Shown: in pieces, positions 54,757 through 63,479 of the stretch
Numbering within the stretch: position 1 is the first letter of the stretch
How the letters are laid out: every line of letters starts with the position of its first letter
Assembly (NCBI GenBank): GCA_030847615.1
Contig: JAUMIR010000004.1
Span: forward strand, 277,287,501 to 277,351,500
DNA from: Gambelia wislizenii
Lineage: Eukaryota > Chordata > Lepidosauria > Squamata > Crotaphytidae
DNA: 64,000 nucleotides
Direction: 5' to 3'
Made by a program: the position numbers and the translations under genes
Notes under the pieces: model-generated
Seen by the model: the letters and a program-made list of their open reading frames with translations, nothing else
Databases searched by the model: none
Told to the model about the DNA's origin: nothing

Positions 54757-55083
54757 GAGATTTTCAGATGCGATTTTCGGGTGTATATATTCCAAAACAG
54801 CTCCGTTGCTGCCGCGCGGCATGGGAGCAGTTTTGGACGACAACGTTCCTCTGCCGAACCTCTCTGTGTCACTTCTGTGACCGAATGGAGGAAGCTGCAT
54901 CATATTTCACTCACGGGCAACAATCGTGAATGAAATATGACGCGGCTTCCTCCATTCTGTCACAGAAGTGACATGGAGGGGTTCGGCAGAGGAACATCGT
55001 CGTCCAAAACTGCTCCCATGCCGCGCGGCAGCAACGGAGCTGTTTTGGAATATATACACCCGAAAATCGCATCTGAAAATCTC
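54757..55083. mobile_element. Hairpin (foldback) element, copy 2
   Basis: 327 bp, almost wholly palindromic. It begins GAGATTTTCAGATGCGATTT and ends with the complement; the centre is CACGGGCAACAATCGTG. Flanked by CCAAG at 54752-54756 and 55084-55088. It shares its terminal 14 bases (GAGATTTTCAGATG) with 11883-12230, but the arms differ. Frames on both strands are mirror shadows. Confidence 0.88.
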
Positions 55084-55171
55084 CCAAGTAAGTAAAGGGT
55101 GCAAGGAACCTCAACTGTTTATGACAGGTGCTTAATGCCTCTTCTTTTCTTTTTTTTAGAGAAGTGAACAA

Positions 55172-55408
55172 TCCACAATGCTGCAGCCTAATTTGAGAAC
55201 TCACGCCGAACAAGTCTTGAAGAGAAATGACAACGCAGAAAGAATCACAACCTGGAAACATCACCCAAGGAGACCTTCTGCTGTGCTTTCTGCAACCGGA
55301 CTTGTTTATCTCGGATTGGCCTTTTTAGTCATCAGCGCACTTGCAGAAAGTGTGGGATGAATCCTTCCTGAATCTTCATTTGCAAAGAAAAGCCAGAGAG
55401 AGAGGACG
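55172..55408 (+). mobile_element. RTE-like LINE, 5'-truncated copy C
   Basis: Starts ATCCACAATGCTGCAG and covers the zinc-finger coding end, the hairpin remnant CTTCATTTGCAAAG and a short GA tail. Same 5' start as copy B. Confidence 0.88.
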
Positions 55409-55629
55409 AATGGAAACTCACAAGCCCTTTTTGTATTCTGCAGTATTATCCAGAATTTTTAGAGTTTTTTAAAAAAAAAAAATTGGCAGCAACCTGTTAA
55501 ATTCATTATAATCAATGAGGAAAGGAAGTAAATGCATATTTAATATCAGAATCAGTTTAGTTTCATTTAGCTCAGTATCAACAGTTATTACCATACTAAT
55601 GCCCATTTAAACACATTTAAGATCCATTT

Positions 55630-56592
55630 ATAGCGCCTTGCAGAAGCATTCACCTCCCCATGACTTTTCCTCATTTTGTTGTGTCACAACTTGGAACTGA
55701 AATGGATTTGATTGGCATGTTTACCATTTGATGTATACAGTACAAGATACCCAAGACTATGAAGGTGTAAAATATTTTTAATGTGGCACAAAAGTTAAGT
55801 AAATAAAACCAAACTGAAACTTGTTGGTTACATAAGTATTCAAACCCATGAGCAGGTACTGGGCTTTTTCCAAAATAGGATAGTCACCAAAACTTTTTAA
55901 GGAATAAAACATAGACTAGTGGCTCTTAACCTTTTTTTTACCAGGGGCCCCCTTTAAATATATTTTGTTGCACTGAACCCCAAAGACTTAACTCAAGATT
56001 TAAAAGCCTAACAACAACAACAATAATACTTGATGATAATAAGAATAGAATTACACCATCCATTAAACCTTTCCTCAGAGGCACTGGAGGGAAGACTTTT
56101 CTACTGCTTCCTGCAAGTTTGTGGCTGGAGCAGATTGAATGGCAATGTGCAGACCAAGCCAGCCAACCAGCAGCACCTTGGCTCCTGTCACGGGGCCACT
56201 CTATCGCAGGCAGGAGGTGGGCAGAGCAGCCTTCAAGCCTTCACGGACCCCCTGTGAGGACGCTGCAGCGCTCTGGGGGTCCCCAGACCACAGGTTAATA
56301 CTATCAATGACTTCACTCTTCCTTTGCTGTGGTACATAAGTATTTACACACATATGCTGAGACTGTACTTAGTAGAAGCGCCTTTAGCAGCCATTATAGC
56401 TGTGAGACCTCTTAGGTAATCAACATGTGCCAATTTGTTTTTATTTACTTAACTATTGTTTCTTAAGGGAAAGAAATATTGTACCTTCACAGTGTTGAGT
56501 ATCCTGTATACATTAAATGGTAACAATGCCAATTCCAGGTTGTAATAAAATACACCAAAAGGGAATGAATACTTCTGCAAGGCATTGTGTAT
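55630..56592. mobile_element. Tc1-like element with long inverted repeats, no transposase
   Basis: Left arm from TAGCGCCTTGCAGAAGCATT through CATTTTGTTGTGTCACAACT, AAATGGATTTGATTGGC and AGTTAAGTAAATAAAACCAA (about 190 bp). The right arm 56400-56592 is its diverged complement (CTTCTGCAAGGCATTGTG end). Interior ATAAGTATTTACACACATATG, TAGAAGCGCC and GCAGCCATTATAGC resemble Tc1-family interiors. A hAT (55917-56303) is nested inside. Confidence 0.75.
55917..56303. mobile_element. Non-autonomous hAT nested in the Tc1-like element
   Basis: Ends TAGTGGCTCTTAACC and the complement of TAGTATTAACCTGTGG, with GGGGCCCCC and GGGGGTCCCC subterminal blocks. Interior matches 33960-34255. Target duplication not clear. 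Confidence 0.6.
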
Positions 56593-56904
56593 AGAAACAG
56601 AAGTATGAGAAGGTGAAATTTTGTTTGTTAATATTGAGTGAGGGAAAGCTTTGTTGAATAAATCATGACACAGTATAATATGTCTTGTGTTGTTGTTCAC
56701 CTGAGGTTGTATTTACCACATTTTCAGACCTGCTAAGGAACAGGTGATTGTTATTATGTCCCAATATGTAAAACCATAGAATTCAAAGAGGGTGTACTTT
56801 CTTTTTCACACAACTGTAATGGATCCCCCTCTCTCAGCACTCAAAGTTCAATGCCTGTAGCTATCTGAACCACAAGCTCTTACCCTCTCCTCTATAGCAC
56901 CCAG

Positions 56905-57235
56905 GTACGTCTGCACTTTGGTTATATCAGTTTTATAAAACTTTAACTGTCATGGCTCCATCCTACAAGACCCTGGGATCTGTAAGCCTGGTGACGTACT
57001 TGGAATTTTTTTGCTAACGTGCTTTAGAACACTCCTGACTTATAGTTCCCAAGGTACCCTGTGTTCCTGTCTCTCTCTCTGGCTTTTCTTCGCAAACGAA
57101 ACACTACAGAATTAAAACTGATTTACTCATCAGTCTCTTCTTCTAAGTATCTCACCAAACTACAAGACCCAAGTTTTTTTAGGATGGGGTCAAAGAAGTT
57201 TTATGAAACTGCTGCAACAGTGTAGTCCAGATACC
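56905..57235. mobile_element. MITE split by a LINE tail
   Basis: AGGTACGTCTGCACTTTGG on the left and AGGTATCTGGACTACACTG (complement) on the right, with inverted TTTTATAAAACTTTAACTG and AGTTTCATAAAAC blocks. Confidence 0.5.
57068..57100 (-). mobile_element. Minimal RTE-like LINE tail (copy F)
   Basis: GTCTCTCTCTCTGGCTTTTC then TTCGCAAACGAA: just the (GA)n tail, the AAAAGCC spacer and the 3' hairpin, about 33 bp, inside another MITE. Confidence 0.7.
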
Positions 57236-57239
57236 TCTT

Positions 57240-58027
57240 CTGAGAGAAAAAAAAGACTACAGAATCCACCACCTGGGCACACTCAAACAGCTCTCTCTTA
57301 GTGGTATGTTTTAGGTGTGGGAGAAGAAATCATGAGGAGAATTGGAGTCCTGTTGCCAATCTCCTCTAAACCCACCTCAAAAAAGAACCCTGCCCTGGTG
57401 AGTCTGGACTCCTCTGCTACTCTATTTGGCTTCTATTTACCTAGAGTTCAACTGAAAAGTAATATCCAACTTTGCTAATGTGAGAACTACCAGTTTTCTT
57501 TTATACTTCTGTTCTCTACCTAACAAGGGGCCTACCTGTATTACAAATCCAGGCATAGCCATCTTGTCTACCAGACAAATTCCAAGGGCCATATTTTTTA
57601 ATACCTTTATTTGGCCAAGGGGAAAAACAAGCAAACTTAAATGTTTTCTTTTCAGACAGAGATAGATCTAGGCAACTGCTAGATTTCATTGTTTAAGAAA
57701 GTAAGAAAGTGGAGGATCAGCTACTGTAGCTTGTTCCAGCAATGCCAGGTATCATCCCAGAACTGCAGAACACCCAGTAGAGTCTATCTTACCCCTTTTA
57801 GACTCATCATTTCCCCCCTTCTCTCCCACCTGGAAATTGTGCCTGAGCACACACTGGATGACTTCCATAGCAAACTAGACCCTGTGTCCACCTGCTTCTG
57901 CCTAACATCCCCAGTGGTTTAAAAAAAAAAAAAAAACTTCTGGAGAACTCAGAAGCTTGCTCTCTATTTTCTATATCATGCTTTTTGCCCCCTAACTGCG
58001 GGTTGGGGGGCGGGTCTCCTCCTGGAC
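57240..58027. other. Stretch without recognisable gene
   Basis: I looked on the minus strand for later exons of the gene starting at 58631 and found none that I can support. Confidence 0.35.
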
Positions 58028-58029
58028 CA

Positions 58030-58054
58030 TGCTGCTGCTGCTGCTGCTGCTGTT
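58030..58054 (+). repeat. (CTG)n microsatellite
   Basis: About eight CTG units directly before a SINE tail. Confidence 0.9.
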
Positions 58055-58290
58055 TTGTGGTTGTTATTGTGTGCCTTCAAAGTGGTTTCCGACTTACGGG
58101 GGGGGGGCTATCAAGTTGTTTTCTTGGCATGATTTGTTCGGGGGGGGTGCCTTTGCCTTTGCCTTTCCCTGATGCTGAGAGAGTGTGACTTACCCAAAGT
58201 CACCTCGTGGGTTTCCATGGCCGGGGGAGGATTCGAACCCTGACCTCCAGAGTCACGCCCAAACCACTGCACCACGCTGGCTCCTGTTTG
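58055..58290 (-). mobile_element. Sauria-type SINE
   Basis: Minus-strand copy: GTGTGCCTTCAAAGTGGTTT, GTGACTTACCCAAAGTCACC, GGATTCGAACCCTGACC (B box, well kept) and CACCACGCTGGCTCC. Expanded G runs and a (TTTGCC)n-like stretch interrupt it. It lies within the first intron of the candidate gene, on the same strand. Confidence 0.85.
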
Positions 58291-58379
58291 ATACCTTGAA
58301 GACTACCACATCCAAGTTATCAGGTCCATGACACTTCGAGGCTAAGCAAGTTTATTCACTCACACAGCTTTTGCCCAAG

Positions 58380-58970
58380 CGACCGCTGAATGAAAGATGG
58401 GGTCCCCCCCCCGCCCTAGAGAAACGGTGAGGGAAGATCGCCTCCTCTCTGCCGATTCCTCCCCAGATCTCAGCGGCCCGGCCCCGCTGCCCGGGCTGGC
58501 TACTCTCTCCCACCCGGAGGGGGTCTCCCTTACCTTCTCCTCCGGCAGAAAGCGCAGAGCGCCCCGAGCGCCAGCAGAGTGGCCAGAGCGAGGCCGAAGG
58601 TGGGAAGGGCGAGCAGCTGGGCCAGCCCCATCCCGCCGCCTCTGTGCGCTCCGCTCCGCTCCGGCTCCGGTGGCTTGCCCGGGACCCTTCCTCCCTCCGC
58701 GCAAGGCAAGTTTCTCCAGCCGCAGGGAAACTCTCTCCTCCGCCTCCAGGAAGTTTGGCTCCTAAGCCGAGGAGGGTGGAGAAGAGGGGGCCCCGCGGCT
58801 CTCATTGGAGGGCGAGGAGATCGGGGCGTCTCCAAACGGGACTCCCCAGTGGCTTCGCCCCGCCTCTCGGGAGCAAAGGATCCACTGAAAGAATCTCTTC
58901 GCTCTCCCCTTTTGCCAACGCGCGCATTGCTCTCCCGCTTCCTCCCCCCCCCCTTCCTCGGGCTGGTTGG
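58380..58970. promoter_or_regulatory. CpG island
   Basis: Dense CpG dinucleotides and high GC in a window that is otherwise AT-rich and CpG-poor (for example GCGCAGAGCGCCCCGAGCGC and CCGCTCCGCTCCGGC). It surrounds the candidate first exon. CAGGAAGTTTGG at 58747-58758 contains an ETS-type GGAA core upstream of the start codon. No TATA box is evident, as expected for a CpG-island promoter. Confidence 0.8.
58534..58631 (-). CDS. Candidate first coding exon of a transmembrane adaptor (LIME1/LAT-like)
   Basis: ATG at 58631 has a strong context (GGCGGGATGG). The exon encodes 32 residues plus 2 nt: a short N-terminus starting MGLAQLL, one hydrophobic span of about 20 residues, then GALCAFC and arginines. 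The exon ends AGAAG|GTAAGG, a strong splice donor at 58533-58528; the in-frame TAA lies within the donor. A tiny ectodomain, one membrane span, a juxtamembrane CxxC (a palmitoylation motif) and basic residues, with the exon ending just after them, is the layout of leukocyte transmembrane adaptors. From memory the start and the ALC-x-x-C-RR part look most like LIME1, less like LAT or LAT2. The CpG island and ETS-type site support a promoter. No later exon with tyrosine motifs was found, so the identity is a hypothesis. Confidence 0.5.
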
Positions 58971-59940
58971 AAAAGATCAAGTGTGGAAGAGGCAGGACAG
59001 AGCGCAAAGCTGTTAGGAAAACCCCCATGGGGGAAATGCCCAAGTGCCAACCGGAGCCAAGGCGGTGCTTTATGCCACCCGACTTTTTCTAAGGGCTTGC
59101 TGATGGTGTTGAGGCTCAACAGGGTAGCCAGGCCTGTAGTGGAGGCAGGGCTATACAATGGCCTGGAGCATCAGGAAACTTTGCCACTGCCAGATTTTCC
59201 CAACATTTCACAGGCGACAACCGGGCCAGTTTTGAAGAAGCAGTGCAAATTTGATCTGGCAGTAAGAATGATTCTTGCACTGCTGAAAGTTGGGATTTAC
59301 ATTAGTGGATGAGCCACTGGATTGTCCTGAACTAAGGTACCATCAATAAGAGAAACCGCCAGGGTATAGGCAAGGCTGCACAGGGAATCCACCATCCCTG
59401 AAAACGACACATTCATTTGGAAGCAACAATGAGTTCCCGTGTATTGAGTGAGCTTTGCTTTTATGTACACACTGGACTTCAGTCTTAGTGCCCAACTGTA
59501 GACCAAACACAGAGCCCACAAAGCACAACACACAGATATCCTGCCTATTTTTTAAAAAGTCTAGAGTCCTTGGCTATAGCCTGCCTTTTAATCTGTGTTC
59601 CCATTATAGTGTTATTTCTGTGGTAGATTGGAGAGGGTATGAAAAGTTCTTTACTCCAAGCATTTTAAGTTTGATTTTCTACTAAAATGTTATCAGAATT
59701 GCTTCCATACAACAAATAAATCAAAACAGTCCATGGCTGCAGGCTTACAATCTAAAAGGAAAAGTACAAAAGGAAAAAAGAGGATGGAGAAAGAAGAAGG
59801 GGGAAGCAAATCCAAGCATCAGTTCTGTTATGTACAGAACAAAGAAATGGAAAGCATGTACTCACACTGGAGGAGTAAAAGGAAACAAAGCTTGATATGG
59901 TATATGATGGTCACAAACTTTTATTGCTTAAAAAGCCCTA

Positions 59941-59985
59941 TACATTTCAGCCTTAACACCAATTGGCCTTCTTCAGGGGCTATTC
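59941..59985 (-). ncRNA. Weak hammerhead-like motif
   Basis: Minus strand: CCTGAAGAAGGCCAATTGG, later GGCTGAAATGTATAGGG. CUGANGA and GAAA cores are present with a short GGCC/GGCU-type stem. Lower confidence than 44760. Confidence 0.35.
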
Positions 59986-60548
59986 AAGCCTCAGAAATTT
60001 CTGGAAGTGCATTATGTACTCTCTATACAGGGGCCCTTTCTTTTAACAAATAATACTGCAACTCCAAAAATTTCTGAAATTTATTAACAGCAAAACCCCA
60101 TGTATACCTTTGTCAATTGCAGCTCTCAGAATCCTCTAGCCAGCATGGACAATGTCTATGTTGAATGAGAGATTCTGGGAGTTTTAGTTCAAAAAGAACT
60201 TTTTTCCAAACATTGCCTAAATGTATAGGGTTCTGAATGTGAAGCTGATTTGTCACATCTTCCTAGACTCTGTCCAGTGAACTTCTATTAAGTCATTGGG
60301 AGAAACTCCGAAGAGCAATGAGGACATTTAGAAATGTGCTGTATTTAGAAAAAAGGGAGATCTTGGCTTGCAAAAGAACACAAAAAGAGCAGTGTTTCAA
60401 TGAGACCTAGCCCAGTGTTCTGTCACAAGCAGTAGGATGCCTCTAGGCAGCCCACAAGCACAGCTTGAAGGGAGCAGTCAGCTAAGCCTCCAGGATCTAG
60501 TGTTGTTGTTGAACATGGTGGTCCCATACAACCATCACAAATGACTGG

Positions 60549-60615
60549 TCTAGAATCACCAACTAGGGATTTGATCTAGAATCACCAACTAGGGATTTGA
60601 TCACCAACTAGGCCC
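60549..60615 (+). repeat. Tandem duplication of about 29 bp, with a partial third unit
   Basis: TCTAGAATCACCAACTAGGG then ATTTGA occurs twice, followed by TCACCAACTAGG. Confidence 0.9.
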
Positions 60616-60889
60616 CCCGATCTAGTCCAGCCTGCCCAAATTCTCTAGAGCCATTGGACTAGAATTCCCATCAACCCCACTCAGCATGAAACATACTTCT
60701 GGACTGCACTTTCTAGGATTGAACTGTACATGAAGTTATTACCAGTGTGCTTGGTTATAGAATTGTTCCCCGCTCATCATACCTCATTGAAGTTTGCCAC
60801 ATTGTGCAGAGTCTCTTGTGATTAATCCATTGATTAACAGGCCTCATCAGGTTATCTTGTATCAAAGCAACTTTGATTTTACACAGTCT

Positions 60890-61135
60890 GGCAGATGATG
60901 AAAGCCAGCATAGGGTGTTGGACTAGGACTGGCAGATTCCAATGGATGTCCCCCTCTTCAGCCATGAAACTCACTGGGTGACCTTGGCCCAGTCACTCGT
61001 TCTCCCCGTGTGAACTATCTCACAGGGTTGTTGTGAGGATGAAGTGATGAGGGCATGAGGGTGATATATGCCACCTTAAGCTCATTGGAGAAAAGGTGAG
61101 ATAGAAATGCAACAATTAAAGAAATAATATGCAGA
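60890..61135 (+). mobile_element. tRNA-headed SINE with AGGGTTGTTGTGA body
   Basis: AAAGCCAGCATAGGGTGTTG, AACTCACTGGGTGACCTTGG, CTCACAGGGTTGTTGTGAGG, TTAAGCTCATTGGAGAAAAG, GAAATGCAACAATTAAAGAA. Same subfamily as 35942-36172. Confidence 0.75.
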
Positions 61136-61426
61136 TAGAAGCTCTGAAAAGTATGTTGGGGCAATGCAAAGTGGCAGAGAAATACACAATGCTTCCTAGG
61201 GGCAACAGACATAATTACAATTGACTTCAAGGTTGTGAAAATATGAACATTTTGAATAAAAATCATAGAATCATAGAGTTGGAAGAGACCATAAGGGCCA
61301 TCCAGTCCAACCCCCTGCCCTGCAGGAATACACAATCAAAGCATTCCTGACAGATGGCCATCCAGTTTCTGTTTAAAAACCTCCAAAGAAGGAAACTTCA
61401 CCACACTCTGAGGCTGTCTGGGAAAC

Positions 61427-61780
61427 CAGCCAAGGTGAGGTGCTATTAGCATATAACAGCGTGGCAGTCTGACCAGAACTCGTGGCCACACAGAATTACA
61501 ATTGTACAATTACAAAAATATCTAGGTGACAGAACAAGTCACAAAAGCCAGAGAATAGTCCATTTTACCAATCCAATAGTCCAGGGTCATGACAAGCAGG
61601 GGGTCTGGTACAGTCCAAAGGTCAAAGTCCAGGCAAGGCAACATGAAGAATCAGGAGCAGAGGTTTCCCATGGATGCAATCAGATAAACTCCAAGTTTTA
61701 ACATCTTCAAAGGTGCAAATGGTCCATTTAGAGGAAGAACATAAATGGCAAATGATTAATTTTATATCCACCCAGTCTCT
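61427..61780. repeat. Unidentified insert in CR1
   Basis: About 354 bp not belonging to CR1. It contains the piece shared with 47190-47265. No terminal repeats or coding signal were found. Confidence 0.6.
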
Positions 61781-61782
61781 GT

Positions 61783-62640
61783 TTATAGATGGAATCTCTT
61801 TTCCTGTTTGAATCCATTGCTCCGTGTCCTAGTCTCTGGAGCAACAGAATACAAGCTTGTTTCTTCCTCAGTATGACATCCCTTCAAATATTTAAACATT
61901 CCTATCATGTCCCCTCTTAACCTTCTCTTCCCCTGGCTAGACATACCCAGCTCCCTAAGGTGCCTCTCATAGGGCATGTCTTCCTGACCTCCCACCATCC
62001 TGGTTGCCCTCCTCTGGACATGTTCTAGATTGTCAAATATCCTTGTTGAATTGCAGTGCCCACAGTGTTCCAGGTGAGGTCTGACCAAAGCAGAATACAG
62101 TGGCACTATTACTTCCCTTGACCTAGACAGTATATAGCTAAAAAGCAAATGCAATTCTGCCCTGCACCAATAGTGATGCAGCCTAGAATCGCATTTGCTT
62201 TTTTAGCTGCTGCATCACATTGCTGACTCATGTTCAGCTTGTGGTTCACTAGGACTCTTAGATCCCTTTCACATGTACTGCCATCAAGCCAGGTGTCACC
62301 CATCCTATATCTGTGCTTTTCATTTTACTGCCCAAGTGTAGTATCCTATATTTTTTCCTGTTGAAATTAATTTTGCTAGTTTTGGCAAAGCTTTTTAATC
62401 TATTAAGATCATTTTGAATTCTGTATCTGTCCTCTGGGGTATTAGCTACCCCTCCTAATTTGGTGTCATCTGTAAACTTGATAAGCATGCCCCCTAGTTC
62501 ATCATCCGAGTCATTGATAAAGACATTGAATAGCACTGGGCCCAGGAAAGAACCCTGTGGCACCCCACTGAGCATTGCTCTCCAGGATGAAGAGGAGCCA
62601 TTCGTGAGCACCCTTTGGTATAAATCTCAGATGCAGAAGA
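61783..62640 (-). pseudogene. CR1 ORF2 C-terminal part (broken)
   Basis: The fragment begins in the reverse transcriptase: LTNGSSSSWRAMLSGVPQGS (motif B), FLGPVLFNVFINDSDDEL, IKFTDDTKLGG (motif C, FTDD where FADD is usual), DLNRLKSFAKTSKINFNRKK and ILHLGSK. Another frame carries STCERDLRVLVNHKLNMSQQ and AAKKANAILGCI; a third carries SREVIVPLYSALVRPHLEH, RRATRMVGGQEDMPYERHL, RELGMSSQGKRRLRGDMIG and MFKYLKGCHTEEETSLYSVA. At least two frameshifts separate these otherwise collinear CR1 blocks. Everything N-terminal (endonuclease, motifs 0-A) is missing through 5' truncation. Confidence 0.85.
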
Positions 62641-62769
62641 TAATCCGTCTAAGGGAAATGTTGAAAGCTAATCTCAAACTTCCCATATCCTAGCTGCCAG
62701 CACTGTAATAAGAGAATGAGAATACGAAGCAGCCTCCCCCAAACTGGTGCCCTCCATATTTGTTGAACT

Positions 62770-63478
62770 ATAGTTGAACTCTGTATCCACCGGGGTTTGG
62801 TTCCAGATCCTCCCTCCCCCACGGATACCAAAATCTGTGGATACTCAAGTCCCATTATATACTCTCTCTCTCTCTCTCTCTGGCTTTTCTTCGCGAACGA
62901 AGATTCAGGAAGGACTCATCTCGCGCTTTCTGCAAGCGTGCTGATGACTAAAAAGGCCAATCTGAGATAAACAAGTCCAGTTGCAGAAAGCACAGCAGAA
63001 GGTCTCCTTGGGTGATGTTTCTGGGTTGTGATTCTTTCTGCGTTGTCGTTTCTCTTCAAGACTTGTTCGGCGTGAGTTCTCAAATAAGGCTGCAGCATTG
63101 TGGATAGTGCATCTCTATGCCTCCTGATGTGAGGCCAGGGCGGACCATTGTTGGTGATCAATTTGGCCAAGCCTGAGATGTTGTTTCAGGGAGTCCTTGT
63201 ATCATTTTTTTGGAGCACCCCTCTTACGCTGACCCATGGTGAGTTCACCATAGAGTACTATTTTTTGGAGGTGATGGGCCTCCATCCTAGAAATGTGCCC
63301 TGTCCAGTGCAGCTGTGTTCTCAATATCATGGCTTCAATGCTGGTGATCCCTGCTTGTTCAAGGACAGCATGGTGTCCCTTATATAAAATGGCAAAATCA
63401 AGATTTGCTTCTTGGAATTTATTTTTTGGGGAATATTTTTATGCCACAGATGGTGGAATCCATGGATACCCCATTGTC
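62770..63478. mobile_element. Mariner-type MITE split by a LINE copy
   Basis: Left 62770-62861 (CTGTATCCACCGGGGTTTGG, CAAGTCCCATTATATAC) and right 63367-63478 (TGGTGTCCCTTATATAAAAT, ATCCATGGATACCCC) together match the family at 17083 and 44994. Confidence 0.75.
62862..63366 (-). mobile_element. RTE-like LINE, 5'-truncated copy D
   Basis: (CT)n tail at 62862-62881, hairpin CTTCGTTCGCGAAG (minus strand) with intact pairing, then the zinc-finger and RKKRYKDSL-type coding region back to CTTGAACAAGCAGGGATCAC. Inserted into a mariner-type MITE. Confidence 0.88.
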
Positions 63479-63479
63479 T

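Larger units (their letters stand above)
58975..60885. other. Stretch without supported gene
   Basis: Short frames only, apart from a hammerhead-like phrase at 59941-59985 and a tandem duplication at 60549-60615. Confidence 0.4.
61262..62640 (-). mobile_element. CR1 LINE, 5'-truncated and interrupted
   Basis: Minus strand: coding part 62640-61783, an unrelated interruption 61780-61427, then the last coding residues and 3' untranslated end 61425-61262 with CATAGAATCATAGAGTTGGA. The homology of the two CR1 parts is contiguous once the interruption is removed. Confidence 0.8.

Noticed and set aside
54628..55264. Pairs of similar frames on opposite strands
   Set aside because: They are mirror translations of the two arms of the hairpin element, hence the recurring CDFRVYIFQNSSVAAARHGS phrase.
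58579..59312. Plus-strand frames of 145 and 222 codons across the CpG island
   Set aside because: GC-driven absence of stop codons, no domain, no good start context, and they continue into ordinary DNA. The minus-strand exon has splice and start signals instead.
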